52,472 nucleotides of DNA, taken from assembly GCA_030386295.1 (NCBI GenBank), contig JANQAO010000002.1, positions 250,868-303,339 on the forward strand. Direction: 5' to 3'. Both the position numbers and the translations under genes were made by a program. How positions within the stretch are numbered: position 1 is the stretch's first letter; each line of letters begins with the position of its first letter. Origin of the DNA: Candidatus Persebacteraceae bacterium Df01 (GTDB taxonomy: Bacteria > Pseudomonadota > Gammaproteobacteria > Tethybacterales > Persebacteraceae). Shown here piece by piece: positions 44,654-52,472 of this stretch. The notes below the pieces were generated by a model that ran no database searches, was not told where the DNA came from, and saw only the letters and a list, made by a program, of their open reading frames with translations.

Positions 44654-45451
44654 ATGAATAAATTATCACTTTTTTTATTGTTATTATTATGCGCACCCAC
44701 AATGGCGGCACCCAAAGCCGAATTGTGGGATTACTGGCAGGCGCACAACTCGCAAAGCACAGAAACAGTGACGCATGATGCTTGGGATACCTTTTTACAA
44801 AAACATCTATCCACACGCGACGACGTTGCCGTACTGGACTATTCAAACGCCAGCGCCGACAAAAAATTATTAGACAGTTATCTCAAGCGCTTATCTCAAA
44901 CGCCCGTACGAATGCTCAATCGTGATGAACAGCGCGCTTTTTGGATCAATTTATATAACGCATTGACGGTACGAACGATATTAAAAAATTATCCGGTGGA
45001 TAGCATTCGCGATATTTCTTCAGGCTTTTTATCTTTTGGTCCTTGGGATGAAAAAATTATCACGATAGAAAACACAGAGTTATCGCTTAACGATATTGAG
45101 CATCGCATTTTACGTCCTATTTGGCAAGATGCGCGACTACACTACGCCGTTAATTGCGCCTCTATTGGCTGCCCCAATCTGGCAGCACACGCTTTTACCG
45201 CCACTAACGGAGAAGCCTTATTAGAAGCTGCAGCTGCGGCTTATATCAATCATCCGCGCGGTGTACAAATCCAAAACGGTGTTTTACACGTTTCCAGCAT
45301 TTATGACTGGTTTAAAATAGATTTCGGAAACGACGACATCGGCGTGATTGCTCATCTAAAAAAATATGCTGAACCATCATTATTTGCCAAACTACAAAAT
45401 ATTTCAGCCATCGCTAAATACGATTATGATTGGTCACTCAACGACAAATAA
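44654..45451 (+). CDS. DUF547 domain protein, exported
   Basis: The 265-aa protein starts with a clear Sec signal peptide (LSLFLLLLLCAPTMA, cleavage near residue 18). AAGGA precedes ATG 44654; a TTG start at 44549 would bury the signal. It contains the DUF547 hallmarks RAFWINLYNALTVRTIL, the GPWDEKIITIENTELSLNDIEHRILRP block and HYAVNCASIGCPNLAAHAFT with two Cys. Such proteins are probably periplasmic; function is not established (a papain-like fold has been suggested). It is divergent from the symporter operon across an unusual palindrome cluster. Confidence 0.85.
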   Translation: MNKLSLFLLLLLCAPTMAAPKAELWDYWQAHNSQSTETVTHDAWDTFLQKHLSTRDDVAVLDYSNASADKKLLDSYLKRLSQTPVRMLNRDEQRAFWINLYNALTVRTILKNYPVDSIRDISSGFLSFGPWDEKIITIENTELSLNDIEHRILRPIWQDARLHYAVNCASIGCPNLAAHAFTATNGEALLEAAAAAYINHPRGVQIQNGVLHVSSIYDWFKIDFGNDDIGVIAHLKKYAEPSLFAKLQNISAIAKYDYDWSLNDK

Positions 45452-45480
45452 CCGCCCTAAAAAATTTGATAGGCAGTAGC

Positions 45481-45966
45481 CTATTTGTCTTCTGACACCC
45501 TTGACATACCACAAACACCAGTACGCGCTGTTTCTACAATATTTCCCGCACAGGCTGCCAAAAAAGCATTCAGCTTTTTGCGATCGCCGGTAACTTGAAT
45601 AATGAATGTTTTGGTACTCACTCCAACAATAGACGCGCGAAAAATATCAGCCAACCGTTTCATTTCTTCACGTTCATCACCTTCAGCACGGACTTTAACC
45701 AGCATCAATTCACGCTCAACATGGCGGCCTTCGGTAATGTCAGAAACTTTAAATACTTCTATTAACTTGTGTACCTGTTTGGTTATTTGTTCAATCACCG
45801 TATCGTCACCGGCGGTAACAACGGTCATACGCGATAACGTTGGGTCTTCGGTTGGCGCTACTGTTAGCGATTCGATGTTGTAACTGCGAGCAGAAAATAG
45901 CCCTGCCACCCGTGATAACGCACCAGATTCGTTTTCCATCAAAATGGAGAGTACGCGCCGCATCAC
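45481..45966 (-). CDS. ilvN: Acetolactate synthase small (regulatory) subunit
   Basis: The 161-aa protein has an N-terminal ACT domain (RVLSILMENESGALSRVAGLFSARSYNIESLTVAPTEDP, about 4-42), which binds valine for feedback inhibition, and the C-terminal AHAS-regulatory half with ELMLVKVRAEGDEREEMKRLADIF. Its start overlaps the large subunit stop by 4 bp. Length fits IlvH/IlvN of the AHAS I/III types. Confidence 0.94.
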   Translation of the reverse strand: MMRRVLSILMENESGALSRVAGLFSARSYNIESLTVAPTEDPTLSRMTVVTAGDDTVIEQITKQVHKLIEVFKVSDITEGRHVERELMLVKVRAEGDEREEMKRLADIFRASIVGVSTKTFIIQVTGDRKKLNAFLAACAGNIVETARTGVCGMSRVSEDK

Positions 45967-47666
45967 AAATCTTCCGCCAGCACCATTTCAGACAGCCCTT
46001 TGCCCGCCGCTACCATCGGATACACATTTTCCGTTTGGTCGGTGACAAAATCCATAAATACCAGCTCATCCTTGCGCGCAAACACCTCGCGCAATGCCGG
46101 CTCCACATCTTCTGGACGCTCTACGCGCACTCCAGAATGACCGTAGCTTTCGGCTAGTTTGACAAAATCTGGCAAAGCGTCCATATACGATTCGGAATAG
46201 CGATTACCATGAAAAAATTCCTGCCACTGGCGCACCATACCCATGTAGCGATTGTTAAGATTGATGATTTTTACCGGCAGACGATACTGCTTACACGTAG
46301 ATAATTCTTGAATGCACATCATAATACTGGCCTCACCGGTCACGCAAGCAACAGCCGCCCCAGGATGCGCCAATTGCACTCCCACTGCCGCCGGCAGACC
46401 AAAACCCATCGTCCCCAACCCGCCAGAGTTAATCCACCGCCGCGGTTTATTAAATTTGTAATATTGCGCCGCCCACATCTGATGCTGTCCAACATCCGAA
46501 GTAACAAAAGCATCGCCACCAGTCACTTTGTGTAGTGCCTCTATAACTTGTTGCGGTTTGACAACGCCAGGCTTAGTTTTGTAGCGCAGACAATTTTTAT
46601 TCTGCCACTTAGTAATTTGCTCCCACCAGGCATCCATATCTTTAGTACTAGGCATGTTGCCGGCAATCCCCTCATTCAAGGATTTAAGCACCTGCGTCAC
46701 CTCACCGACGATAGGCACATCTACTTTTACTCGCTTGGAAATGGAGGACGGATCTACGTCCACATGCACAATCTGCCGTGCCACTTGAGAAAAATGCGCG
46801 GGATCGCCAATGACACGATCATCAAAACGCGCGCCCACCGCCACCAGCACATCACAATGCTGCATGGCCATATTGGTTTCATAAGTGCCGTGCATGCCCG
46901 GCATACCCAAAAATTGTTTATCCGTAGCGGGATAGGCACCCAACCCCATTAGCGTGTTGGTAACCGGACACTTAAGTTTTTTTACAAACCGCGTAAACTC
47001 GGTAGCAGCATTGCCCAAAATCACACCACCACCGGAATACACCATTAATCGCTTGGCGCCTTTGATTAATTTGATTGCCCGCGACACCTGCCCACGATGT
47101 CCGGCAGACGATGGGTTGTATGACCGTATTTTGAGCGCCCCTTTGGGATATGAATAAGTTGTTTTTTGGGCTGTCAAATCTTTGGGAATATCCACTAATA
47201 CCGGTCCCGGTCGCCCCGTAGAGGCGATATGAAAAGCCTTGCGAATCGTTGGTGCTATATCTTCTACACGTTTTACCAATACATTGTACTTGGTACAAGA
47301 ACGGGTAATGCCTACGGCATCTGCTTCTTGAAACGCATCTAGCCCAATGGCGTGGGAGGGAACTTGTCCGGAAATAATAACCATTGGAATGGAGTCCATA
47401 TAAGCAGTGGCAATGCCGGTAACTGCGTTAGTCAGGCCCGGTCCGGAAGTTACTAAACAAACGCCAATTTTTCCGGAAGAACGAGCATAACCGTCAGCGG
47501 CGTGCGACGCTCCCTGCTCGTGCCGCGTGAGCACATGCTTGATTTTTTTCTGTTTAAATAACTCATCGTAAATAAACAGCACTGCGCCACCAGGATAGCC
47601 AAAGATATACTCTACCTTCTCTTCCTGCAGCGAGCGAATAATAATTTCTGCGCCAGTTGTTTCCAT
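45963..47666 (-). CDS. ilvI: Acetolactate synthase large (catalytic) subunit
   Basis: The 567-aa ThDP enzyme makes acetolactate for valine and leucine, and acetohydroxybutyrate for isoleucine. It has the Glu-containing pyrimidine-side block FGYPGGAVL...[39 protein letters not shown], the FAD-domain [11 protein letters not shown] and [13 protein letters not shown]. The ThDP-Mg loop reads [13 protein letters not shown]...LNN, with GEA where GDG is usual, an Asp-to-Glu change at a metal ligand; I believe related gammaproteobacterial enzymes share it. ATG 47666 gives METTGAEII; the frame extends 19 codons upstream. A TACAAT lies 9 nt before the ATG. Confidence 0.95.
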   Translation of the reverse strand: METTGAEIIIRSLQEEKVEYIFGYPGGAVLFIYDELFKQKKIKHVLTRHEQGASHAADGYARSSGKIGVCLVTSGPGLTNAVTGIATAYMDSIPMVIISGQVPSHAIGLDAFQEADAVGITRSCTKYNVLVKRVEDIAPTIRKAFHIASTGRPGPVLVDIPKDLTAQKTTYSYPKGALKIRSYNPSSAGHRGQVSRAIKLIKGAKRLMVYSGGGVILGNAATEFTRFVKKLKCPVTNTLMGLGAYPATDKQFLGMPGMHGTYETNMAMQHCDVLVAVGARFDDRVIGDPAHFSQVARQIVHVDVDPSSISKRVKVDVPIVGEVTQVLKSLNEGIAGNMPSTKDMDAWWEQITKWQNKNCLRYKTKPGVVKPQQVIEALHKVTGGDAFVTSDVGQHQMWAAQYYKFNKPRRWINSGGLGTMGFGLPAAVGVQLAHPGAAVACVTGEASIMMCIQELSTCKQYRLPVKIINLNNRYMGMVRQWQEFFHGNRYSESYMDALPDFVKLAESYGHSGVRVERPEDVEPALREVFARKDELVFMDFVTDQTENVYPMVAAGKGLSEMVLAEDL

Positions 47667-47853
47667 TATGTGAATATTGTATTGTATCGTTGTATTTACG
47701 AATTTGAGCACTCTCGCGCCCAATTACAAAAAAATGAGCGTAATATTTCGTTTCTGGCAGTGAAATTAACACAATTTGGCATGAAAAAAGGATTTTTTAC
47801 ATTTGCCTCATTGTTGCCTTGCGACTATCCGCAAAGCACAATTTTTAGTACGC

Positions 47854-49251
47854 TCAGCAATCTACAATATTAATCGGCACTTCCAATACATGCGTAGCCA
47901 AACCGCCACGCGCTGTTTCTTTGTATTTATCTTTCATATCCCGACCGGTCTCGCGCATAGTCTTAATAACCTTATCCAATGAAACAAAGTGCTCACCATC
48001 ACCTGCCAATGCCAAACGAACGACATTAATCGCCTTATTAGCACCTACTGCATTGCGCTCAATGCAGGGGATTTGTACCAAACCGCCAATAGGATCGCAA
48101 GTGAGTCCGAGATTGTGCTCCATGGCGATTTCAGCGGCATTTTCTACCTGCATCGGCGTACCTCCGCTAACTTCGGCCAAGCCTGCAGCTGCCATAGCAC
48201 AGGCCGATCCGACTTCACCCTGACAGCCAACTTCGGCACCACTGATAGAAGCATTTTCCTTGCACAAAGAGCCTACCGCAGCGGCAGCCAGCAAAAAACG
48301 TACCACACCGTCATCAGTCGGTGAATCGGTGTGGCGAGTGTAATAATGCAACACTGCTGGAATAATACCGGCAGCACCGTTGGTAGGCGCAGTTACCACC
48401 CGCCCGCCGGCGGCATTTTCTTCGTTAACCGCAATAGCGTACAAATTCACCCAATCAATAACTTTAAGCGGGCTATCATCTTTGCTATCACACAATCGCT
48501 GATGCAATCCTGCCGCTCGCCGTTTGACTTCCAACCCACCCGGCAACACACCTTCTTCTCGACAGCCTCGCTCCACACAAGCTTGCATAACCTCCCAAAT
48601 TTCCAGTAATCGGCTACGTACTGTGGATTCGGGAAGCTGTTGTTTTTCATTTTCCATCACCACATCGCTGATAGAAATATTATTTTTTTGGCAAATAGCC
48701 AGCAATTCTGTTCCACTAGAAAACGGATAAGGAACAGCAGTCGCCGCCACCGCAATCACTGGATTATCGTTAGCCGCCGCATTTTCATCAATAACGAAGC
48801 CGCCACCAATAGAATAATATGAAGAAGCTCGCAATTCGTTACCAGTGGCATCATAAGCCCGAAAAATCATGCCATTGGGGTGGTGTGGTAATGATTTACG
48901 CTTGTGCATAAGCAAGTCTTCCCGCTCATAATATGGCACTTCATGACGCCCTAACAGCCGCAACCGCTGACCTTCACGAATGGCGACCAAACGGGCGGGA
49001 ATGGTTTCTACCTCTATGCCCGCTGGTGTATCACCTTCCAACCCTAGCAAAACCGCTTTAGTAGAGCCGTGACTGCGTCCGGTTACGCCCAGTGATCCGT
49101 ACATTTCTGCCCGCACTCGTGCCGTTTGCGATAGCAACCCATCATCTGCCAGAGATTGAGAAAATCGCCGCCCAGCAACCATCGGACCGACTGTATGCGA
49201 ACTGGACGGCCCAATACCAATTTTAAATAATTCAAAAACGCTAACTGTCAT
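47854..49251 (-). CDS. sdaA: L-serine dehydratase (single-chain, Fe-S type)
   Basis: The 465-aa enzyme deaminates serine to pyruvate. The N-terminal beta domain has [24 protein letters not shown] (7-30). The alpha domain has [33 protein letters not shown] and [18 protein letters not shown], whose Cys residues hold the catalytic 4Fe-4S cluster. A TACACT extended -10 ends 7 nt before the start and there is no Shine-Dalgarno. A 63-bp exact copy of its 5' region (49166-49228) recurs at 51198-51260, where it is fused to a cysteine desulfurase remnant. Confidence 0.95.
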   Translation of the reverse strand: MTVSVFELFKIGIGPSSSHTVGPMVAGRRFSQSLADDGLLSQTARVRAEMYGSLGVTGRSHGSTKAVLLGLEGDTPAGIEVETIPARLVAIREGQRLRLLGRHEVPYYEREDLLMHKRKSLPHHPNGMIFRAYDATGNELRASSYYSIGGGFVIDENAAANDNPVIAVAATAVPYPFSSGTELLAICQKNNISISDVVMENEKQQLPESTVRSRLLEIWEVMQACVERGCREEGVLPGGLEVKRRAAGLHQRLCDSKDDSPLKVIDWVNLYAIAVNEENAAGGRVVTAPTNGAAGIIPAVLHYYTRHTDSPTDDGVVRFLLAAAAVGSLCKENASISGAEVGCQGEVGSACAMAAAGLAEVSGGTPMQVENAAEIAMEHNLGLTCDPIGGLVQIPCIERNAVGANKAINVVRLALAGDGEHFVSLDKVIKTMRETGRDMKDKYKETARGGLATHVLEVPINIVDC

Positions 49252-49258
49252 AACAGTT

Positions 49259-49264
49259 AGTGTA
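49259..49264 (-). promoter_or_regulatory. Candidate extended -10 of sdaA
   Basis: On the minus strand TGTTACACT (extended -10) is followed by AACTGTT and ATG 49251, giving a leaderless layout. A weak TTGCTT (revcomp 49280-49285) could act as -35 at 15 bp. The site lies inside the 67 bp missing from the duplicated copy near 51260. Confidence 0.4.
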
Positions 49265-49295
49265 ACAAATTATTTTTATAAGCAATATTTCTAAC

Positions 49296-49411
49296 CCTTG
49301 CTAATCCTTGTATTTTGATTAAAAAAAAGAAGGCGCATAAGCGCCCTCTTTTAGGGGAGGTAAAAGAAGATTAGAAGTCGTGACGCAAACCAATGTTGAC
49401 ATAGTCATCAG
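49296..49411. repeat. 116-bp direct repeat, copy 1 (porin 3' end and terminator)
   Basis: Bases 49296-49411 are identical by eye to 51261-51376. They cover the porin 3' end, its terminator and the following spacer. This is one side of the tandem porin duplication. Confidence 0.85.
49321..49349 (-). terminator. Intrinsic terminator of porin copy 1
   Basis: On the minus strand AGAGGGCGC pairs with GCGCCTTCT (one G-T wobble) over a TTAT loop, followed by eight T. It lies 22 bp after the porin stop. Confidence 0.9.
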
Positions 49412-50561
49412 CATCAGCATCTGTGTCTAAATCTTGGCTAGCATACTCAATCCAAACTCTGGACTTGGAGCCCAAATTGTATTGAACACCAACTGTTCCA
49501 TAGTGATCTTTAGCACCATCTGCACCTTCAGCATTTTCCAATGAATCGTACACCGCATAGAGATTGACTTTGTCAACCGCTACACCAGCAGCAATGGAAA
49601 ACAACTGGGGGTCACTAGCAGCCTGAACAACTTCTGTTTCTACGCCATCTGTGGTTGACTTATATTCATATGTAACGTCGCTATAGTTGGTTTCACCATA
49701 CCAGCTGGTAACGTACCAATTATCTTGCTCATAAGCAAGGCGGAGCGCCCAACTATCAACATCATTATTCAGGCCTCTCTCAACCTGCGCACTATGAGTA
49801 GTGTCATCATCTGCTTCTGCTATAGCAGCAACCTGATCTATAAGCGCCCGAATCGGCGAGTTGTCATTATCGGGATCACTTAATAATACGTTAGTGTAAT
49901 CCGCACGAGTGTTGTAAGTACCAGCAACAGTAAAGCCTGAAATACTGTAGCTACCGGCTAATGCCCAGTAATCTACTGCATTTTCACCGTTTGCAACGGT
50001 GTTCTCATCGGCGTCGTATCGATCGTCGTTTACCATGCTAGCAATCACAGCACCTTGAAAACCATTTAAGTTAGGGGTTGTATATTGTACGGAACGGCTA
50101 ATACGACCGGGGAAAACATGTGAACCAACGAGGAGGCTAGCACTTTGTTTATTAGCAACGTCAGTGCTGCCATAAACCATGTTGTATGGAGCTGCCCAAA
50201 AGCTACCGGCGCGTACTTCACCAAAATTACCGCGTAATCCGACATGCAATTGACGAGTTTCAAGGCTGCCACCATTTTCGGCATCCATACCTGCTTCATA
50301 AGCATAAAAACCGACTAAACCATTGCCTAAATCATTAGAACCGCGTACACCAAAACGGCTACCCGAATTCTGAATCTCTGCACTATGCTTACTCGCTGCA
50401 CTCTCGCCATCCTTTTCACCGGAATTCCAGCGCACTCGTAGTGAAGCCCAAAAACCTTCAGATGCTGATGTGTATTGCATACCGGAAGTGTCTTGAGCCG
50501 CAAACGCATTTGGGGCGACCATGGCACTGGCGATAGCAAGAGCAATTGCTTTCTTTTTCAT
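49371..50561 (-). CDS. Outer-membrane porin, copy 1
   Basis: The 396-aa protein has a Sec signal peptide (MKKKAIALAIASAMVAPNAFA|AQD) after an AAGGAG ribosome site that fixes ATG 50561. The mature part is a gram-negative porin of the 16-strand type: alternating strands, the SRFGVRGSNDLGNGLVGFYAYEAG and RQLHVGLRGNFGEVRAGSFWAAPYNMV region before the constriction loop, and a C-terminal strand ending YVNIGLRHDF with the terminal Phe needed for BAM assembly. Long acidic insertions mark the outer loops. Copy 2 at 51336 is nearly identical in strands but differs in loops. Confidence 0.93.
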   Translation of the reverse strand: MKKKAIALAIASAMVAPNAFAAQDTSGMQYTSASEGFWASLRVRWNSGEKDGESAASKHSAEIQNSGSRFGVRGSNDLGNGLVGFYAYEAGMDAENGGSLETRQLHVGLRGNFGEVRAGSFWAAPYNMVYGSTDVANKQSASLLVGSHVFPGRISRSVQYTTPNLNGFQGAVIASMVNDDRYDADENTVANGENAVDYWALAGSYSISGFTVAGTYNTRADYTNVLLSDPDNDNSPIRALIDQVAAIAEADDDTTHSAQVERGLNNDVDSWALRLAYEQDNWYVTSWYGETNYSDVTYEYKSTTDGVETEVVQAASDPQLFSIAAGVAVDKVNLYAVYDSLENAEGADGAKDHYGTVGVQYNLGSKSRVWIEYASQDLDTDADADDYVNIGLRHDF

Positions 50562-50661
50562 GTCTAATTTCTCCTTGAAATAAATAAAATAATAAAACGC
50601 AGTTGCCCGCGGTTCATCCACAATGTGAATCATAACCTACTCAACACGAAAAAGTGAAATT

Positions 50662-50694
50662 AAAAACAACATAACGGCTTTTACTGTTGTTTTT
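50662..50694. repeat. Inverted repeat upstream of porin copy 1
   Basis: AAAAACAACA and TGTTGTTTTT (10-bp arms, 13-nt loop) lie between the cysteine desulfurase remnant stop and the porin start. It could terminate minus-strand transcripts from the remnant or act in porin control. The stem is AT-rich and so weak as a terminator. Confidence 0.5.
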
Positions 50695-50743
50695 TGTTCA
50701 CCTGCCCCGTTTTATAGTTGTTTTTATTGACCAAAGAAAAGCC

Positions 50744-51259
50744 TCAATCCCCACACACCGACGACATCGCACCCAACTGCTGCCGCAAAGATACTGCCGC
50801 CGAAACAAATCGCGCTATATTTTCAGCACTAGTCGCGGCACCTAACGACACCCGTACTGCAGTACGAGCAGTATCTAACGGTGTCCCCATCGCCAGCAAC
50901 ACATGACTGGGCTCTTCTTTCATACTAGAGCAAGCAGCGCCACTAGCGACAGCAAAACCGGATTGATCTAGCATCACCACCATACTTTCGCCTTCTATAC
51001 TGGGAAAACCAAACAATGACGTATTGGATAGCCGCTCGGCCTCTCCGCCAAATATCAACGCCCCTTCCTGCCGCAAAACAGCTTCCATCTCATCACGCAA
51101 AGTGCCAAGTCGCTCTGCTTCTGTTTTTTGCTGTGCCACTGCCAGCTCGCATGCCGCACCCATGCCTACGATGCCCGCCACATTTTCAGTAGAAGAACGC
51201 CGCCCAGCAACCATCGGACCGACTGTATGCGAACTGGACGGCCCAATACCAATTTTAAA
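50744..51259 (-). pseudogene. Chimeric remnant: sdaA 5' piece fused in frame to a cysteine desulfurase C-terminus
   Basis: From 51259 the minus strand reads [21 protein letters not shown] of serine dehydratase, then continues in the same frame as RSSTENVAGIVGMGAACELA, the C-terminal part of an IscS/NifS cysteine desulfurase. That part includes the catalytic Cys loop ASGAACSS and the usual C-terminal helices. The PLP-binding Lys half of the desulfurase is absent, so it cannot be active. The sdaA start codon is also lost, and TAG stands just upstream, two codons before FKI. ATG 51214 could start a 156-aa product. The junction is at GRR, a sequence common to both proteins (GGGCGGCG). It lies between the two porin copies. 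Confidence 0.85.
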
Positions 51260-51376
51260 TCCTTGCTAATCCTTGTATTTTGATTAAAAAAAAGAAGGCG
51301 CATAAGCGCCCTCTTTTAGGGGAGGTAAAAGAAGATTAGAAGTCGTGACGCAAACCAATGTTGACATAGTCATCAG
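51198..51376. repeat. Copy 2 of the sdaA-5' / porin-3' direct repeats with a 67-bp deletion
   Basis: Bases 51198-51260 equal 49166-49228 (63 bp) and 51261-51376 equal 49296-49411 (116 bp). The 67 bp between them in copy 1 (49229-49295), which hold the sdaA start codon and promoter, are missing here. Identity was judged by eye. Confidence 0.85.
51286..51314 (-). terminator. Intrinsic terminator of porin copy 2
   Basis: An exact copy of the terminator at 49321-49349, with the same 9-bp stem, TTAT loop and eight T. It lies 22 bp after the stop of the second porin. Confidence 0.9.
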
Positions 51377-52472
51377 TATACATCTCTGTGCCTGCCTTTT
51401 GGCCAACATACTCAGCCCAAATTCTGGACTTGGAGGTAAAATTGTATTGAACACCAACTGTTCCAAAGTTATCTTTAGCACTATATGCACCTTGAGCGTT
51501 GTCTACTGAATCGTACACCACATAGAAATCGACGTTGTCAACCGCTATACCAGCAGCAAAGGAAAACAATTTGGGGTCACTAGGAATATTAACAACTCTT
51601 GTAGTTACGCCGTCTTTGGTTGAATCAAATATATATGAAACGCCGCTATAGTCGATTTCACCATACCAGCTGGTAACGTACCAATTATCTTGCTCATAAG
51701 CAAGGCGAATCGCCCAACTATCAACATCATTATACCGGCACTCCACACACCAAAAGCTATCATTCTCAACCCCTTCCCCTTCTGGATGAGCACCGCCAGC
51801 ATGTCTTACAAACTCATCAAGCGGCTCGTCTTCGTGCATTAATGTGTCACCGTAATCCGCACGAGTGTTGTAAGTACCAGCAACAGTAAAGCCTGAAATA
51901 CTGTAGCTACCGGCTAATGCCCAGTAATCTATTGTATTTTTAGCGTTTGTTCTGGTGCTTACGCCGGGTGGCCCGTCGTTTATCATGCTAGCAACCACAG
52001 CACCTTGAAAACCATTTAAGTCAGGGGTTGTATATTGTACGGAACGGCTAATAATACCGGGTAAAAGATTTGGAAAACCACCTACAGGTGCAAAAACAAT
52101 CGCACCACTTTGTCTATTAGCAACGTCAGTGCTGCCATAAACCATGTTGAATGGAGCTGTCCAAAAGCTACCGGCGCGTACTTCACCAAAAGCACCGCGT
52201 AACCCGACATGCAATTGACGAGTTTCAAGCTCGAGACCAGTTCTGGCAAACATACCTACTTCATAAGCATAAAAGCCGACTAAACCATTGCCTAAATCAT
52301 TAGAACCGCGTGCACCAAAACGGCTACTAGAACCGTATATACGATAAGGGCCATGCGAACTCTTAATCTCTATATCACTGTCACTTCTTTCGCCGGAATT
52401 GAAGTGCACTCGTAGTGAAGCCCAAAAACCTTCAGACGCTGATGTGTATTGCATACCGGAAGTGTCTTGAGC
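51336..52472 (-). CDS. Outer-membrane porin, copy 2, 5' end outside the window
   Basis: The frame is open at 52472, where it reads AQDTSG directly before MQYTSASEGFWASLRV, so only the signal peptide is missing; 378 residues are visible. Strands, the SRFGARGSNDLGNGLVGFYAYE region and the C-terminus YVNIGLRHDF match copy 1. The predicted outer loops differ strongly, for instance after NTRADY and after NSGE. One loop has WCVECRY with two Cys, rare in porins and able to form a disulfide. It ends in the same terminator sequence as copy 1. Confidence 0.92.
   Translation of the reverse strand, partial: AQDTSGMQYTSASEGFWASLRVHFNSGERSDSDIEIKSSHGPYRIYGSSSRFGARGSNDLGNGLVGFYAYEVGMFARTGLELETRQLHVGLRGAFGEVRAGSFWTAPFNMVYGSTDVANRQSGAIVFAPVGGFPNLLPGIISRSVQYTTPDLNGFQGAVVASMINDGPPGVSTRTNAKNTIDYWALAGSYSISGFTVAGTYNTRADYGDTLMHEDEPLDEFVRHAGGAHPEGEGVENDSFWCVECRYNDVDSWAIRLAYEQDNWYVTSWYGEIDYSGVSYIFDSTKDGVTTRVVNIPSDPKLFSFAAGIAVDNVDFYVVYDSVDNAQGAYSAKDNFGTVGVQYNFTSKSRIWAEYVGQKAGTEMYTDDYVNIGLRHDF

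Noticed and set aside
45963-47666. Inactive acetolactate synthase because GDG is replaced by GEA
   Set aside because: Glu can serve as the Mg ligand and I believe this variant recurs in gammaproteobacterial enzymes; all other catalytic blocks are intact.
1-52472. A CRISPR array belonging to the Cas12a gene
   Set aside because: No 30-36 bp repeats with regular spacers and no AATTTCTACT/GTAGAT motif were seen anywhere in the window; any array would be beyond base 1.

Overview
The window looks like the chromosome of a Gram-negative proteobacterium, most likely a marine or host-associated gammaproteobacterium in the broad sense. The pointers are two signal-peptide porins, an MsbA-type lipid exporter, a CpxRA/OmpR-type two-component pair, TRAP and Na+/solute symporters, heterotetrameric sarcosine oxidase and SoxCD. 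A sponge-symbiont lineage is possible, but that is inference. Genes are closely packed, intergenic DNA is AT-rich, and I saw no transposase, integrase or phage gene.

Left edge (1-1122): the main find. An open frame runs off the window on the minus strand (996 down to 1). Its 332 residues are the N-terminus of a Cas12a (Cpf1) type V-A CRISPR effector. Only the WED-I/REC1 part is present; the nuclease domains, any cas1/cas2/cas4 and the CRISPR array would lie beyond base 1. It is transcribed divergently from hemH and is visibly more AT-rich than its neighbours.

1.2-12.2 kb: hemH; trpD-trpC; an unrecognised protein; an ArsP_2-type metal permease; tRNA-Val(CAC) running straight into a cell-surface glycan/lipid operon (glycosyltransferase, msbA-like, GT39); then a GMC oxidoreductase on the minus strand. 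12.4-20.4 kb: sarcosine oxidase soxBDAG, a mannose-1-P guanylyltransferase, purE-purC. 20.4-25.3 kb: a two-component system, a 53-codon small frame ending in a strong terminator, and soxC-soxD (sulfane/sulfite dehydrogenase).

25.4-32.1 kb: a TRAP transporter (large permease, TM2-fused small permease, Tat-exported binding protein) and a single-chain formate dehydrogenase. 32.2-38.8 kb: uvrB, small DUF2065 and DUF924 genes, acetoacetyl-CoA synthetase and a sodium:solute symporter. 38.9-49.3 kb: pgk and gap, two unrecognised genes, an ActP-like symporter with its DUF4212 small subunit, a DUF547 protein, ilvN-ilvI and sdaA. 49.3-52.5 kb: two tandem porin copies separated by a chimeric remnant in which the 5' end of sdaA is joined in frame to the C-terminal third of a cysteine desulfurase.

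Metabolically the genes suggest a heterotroph using imported organic acids and methylated amines. Sarcosine oxidase yields glycine and a C1 unit, formate dehydrogenase could finish C1 oxidation, serine dehydratase yields pyruvate, and SoxCD oxidises reduced sulfur. Several first-of-operon genes have a -10 hexamer only 5-8 nt before the start codon and no Shine-Dalgarno, which suggests common leaderless mRNAs.
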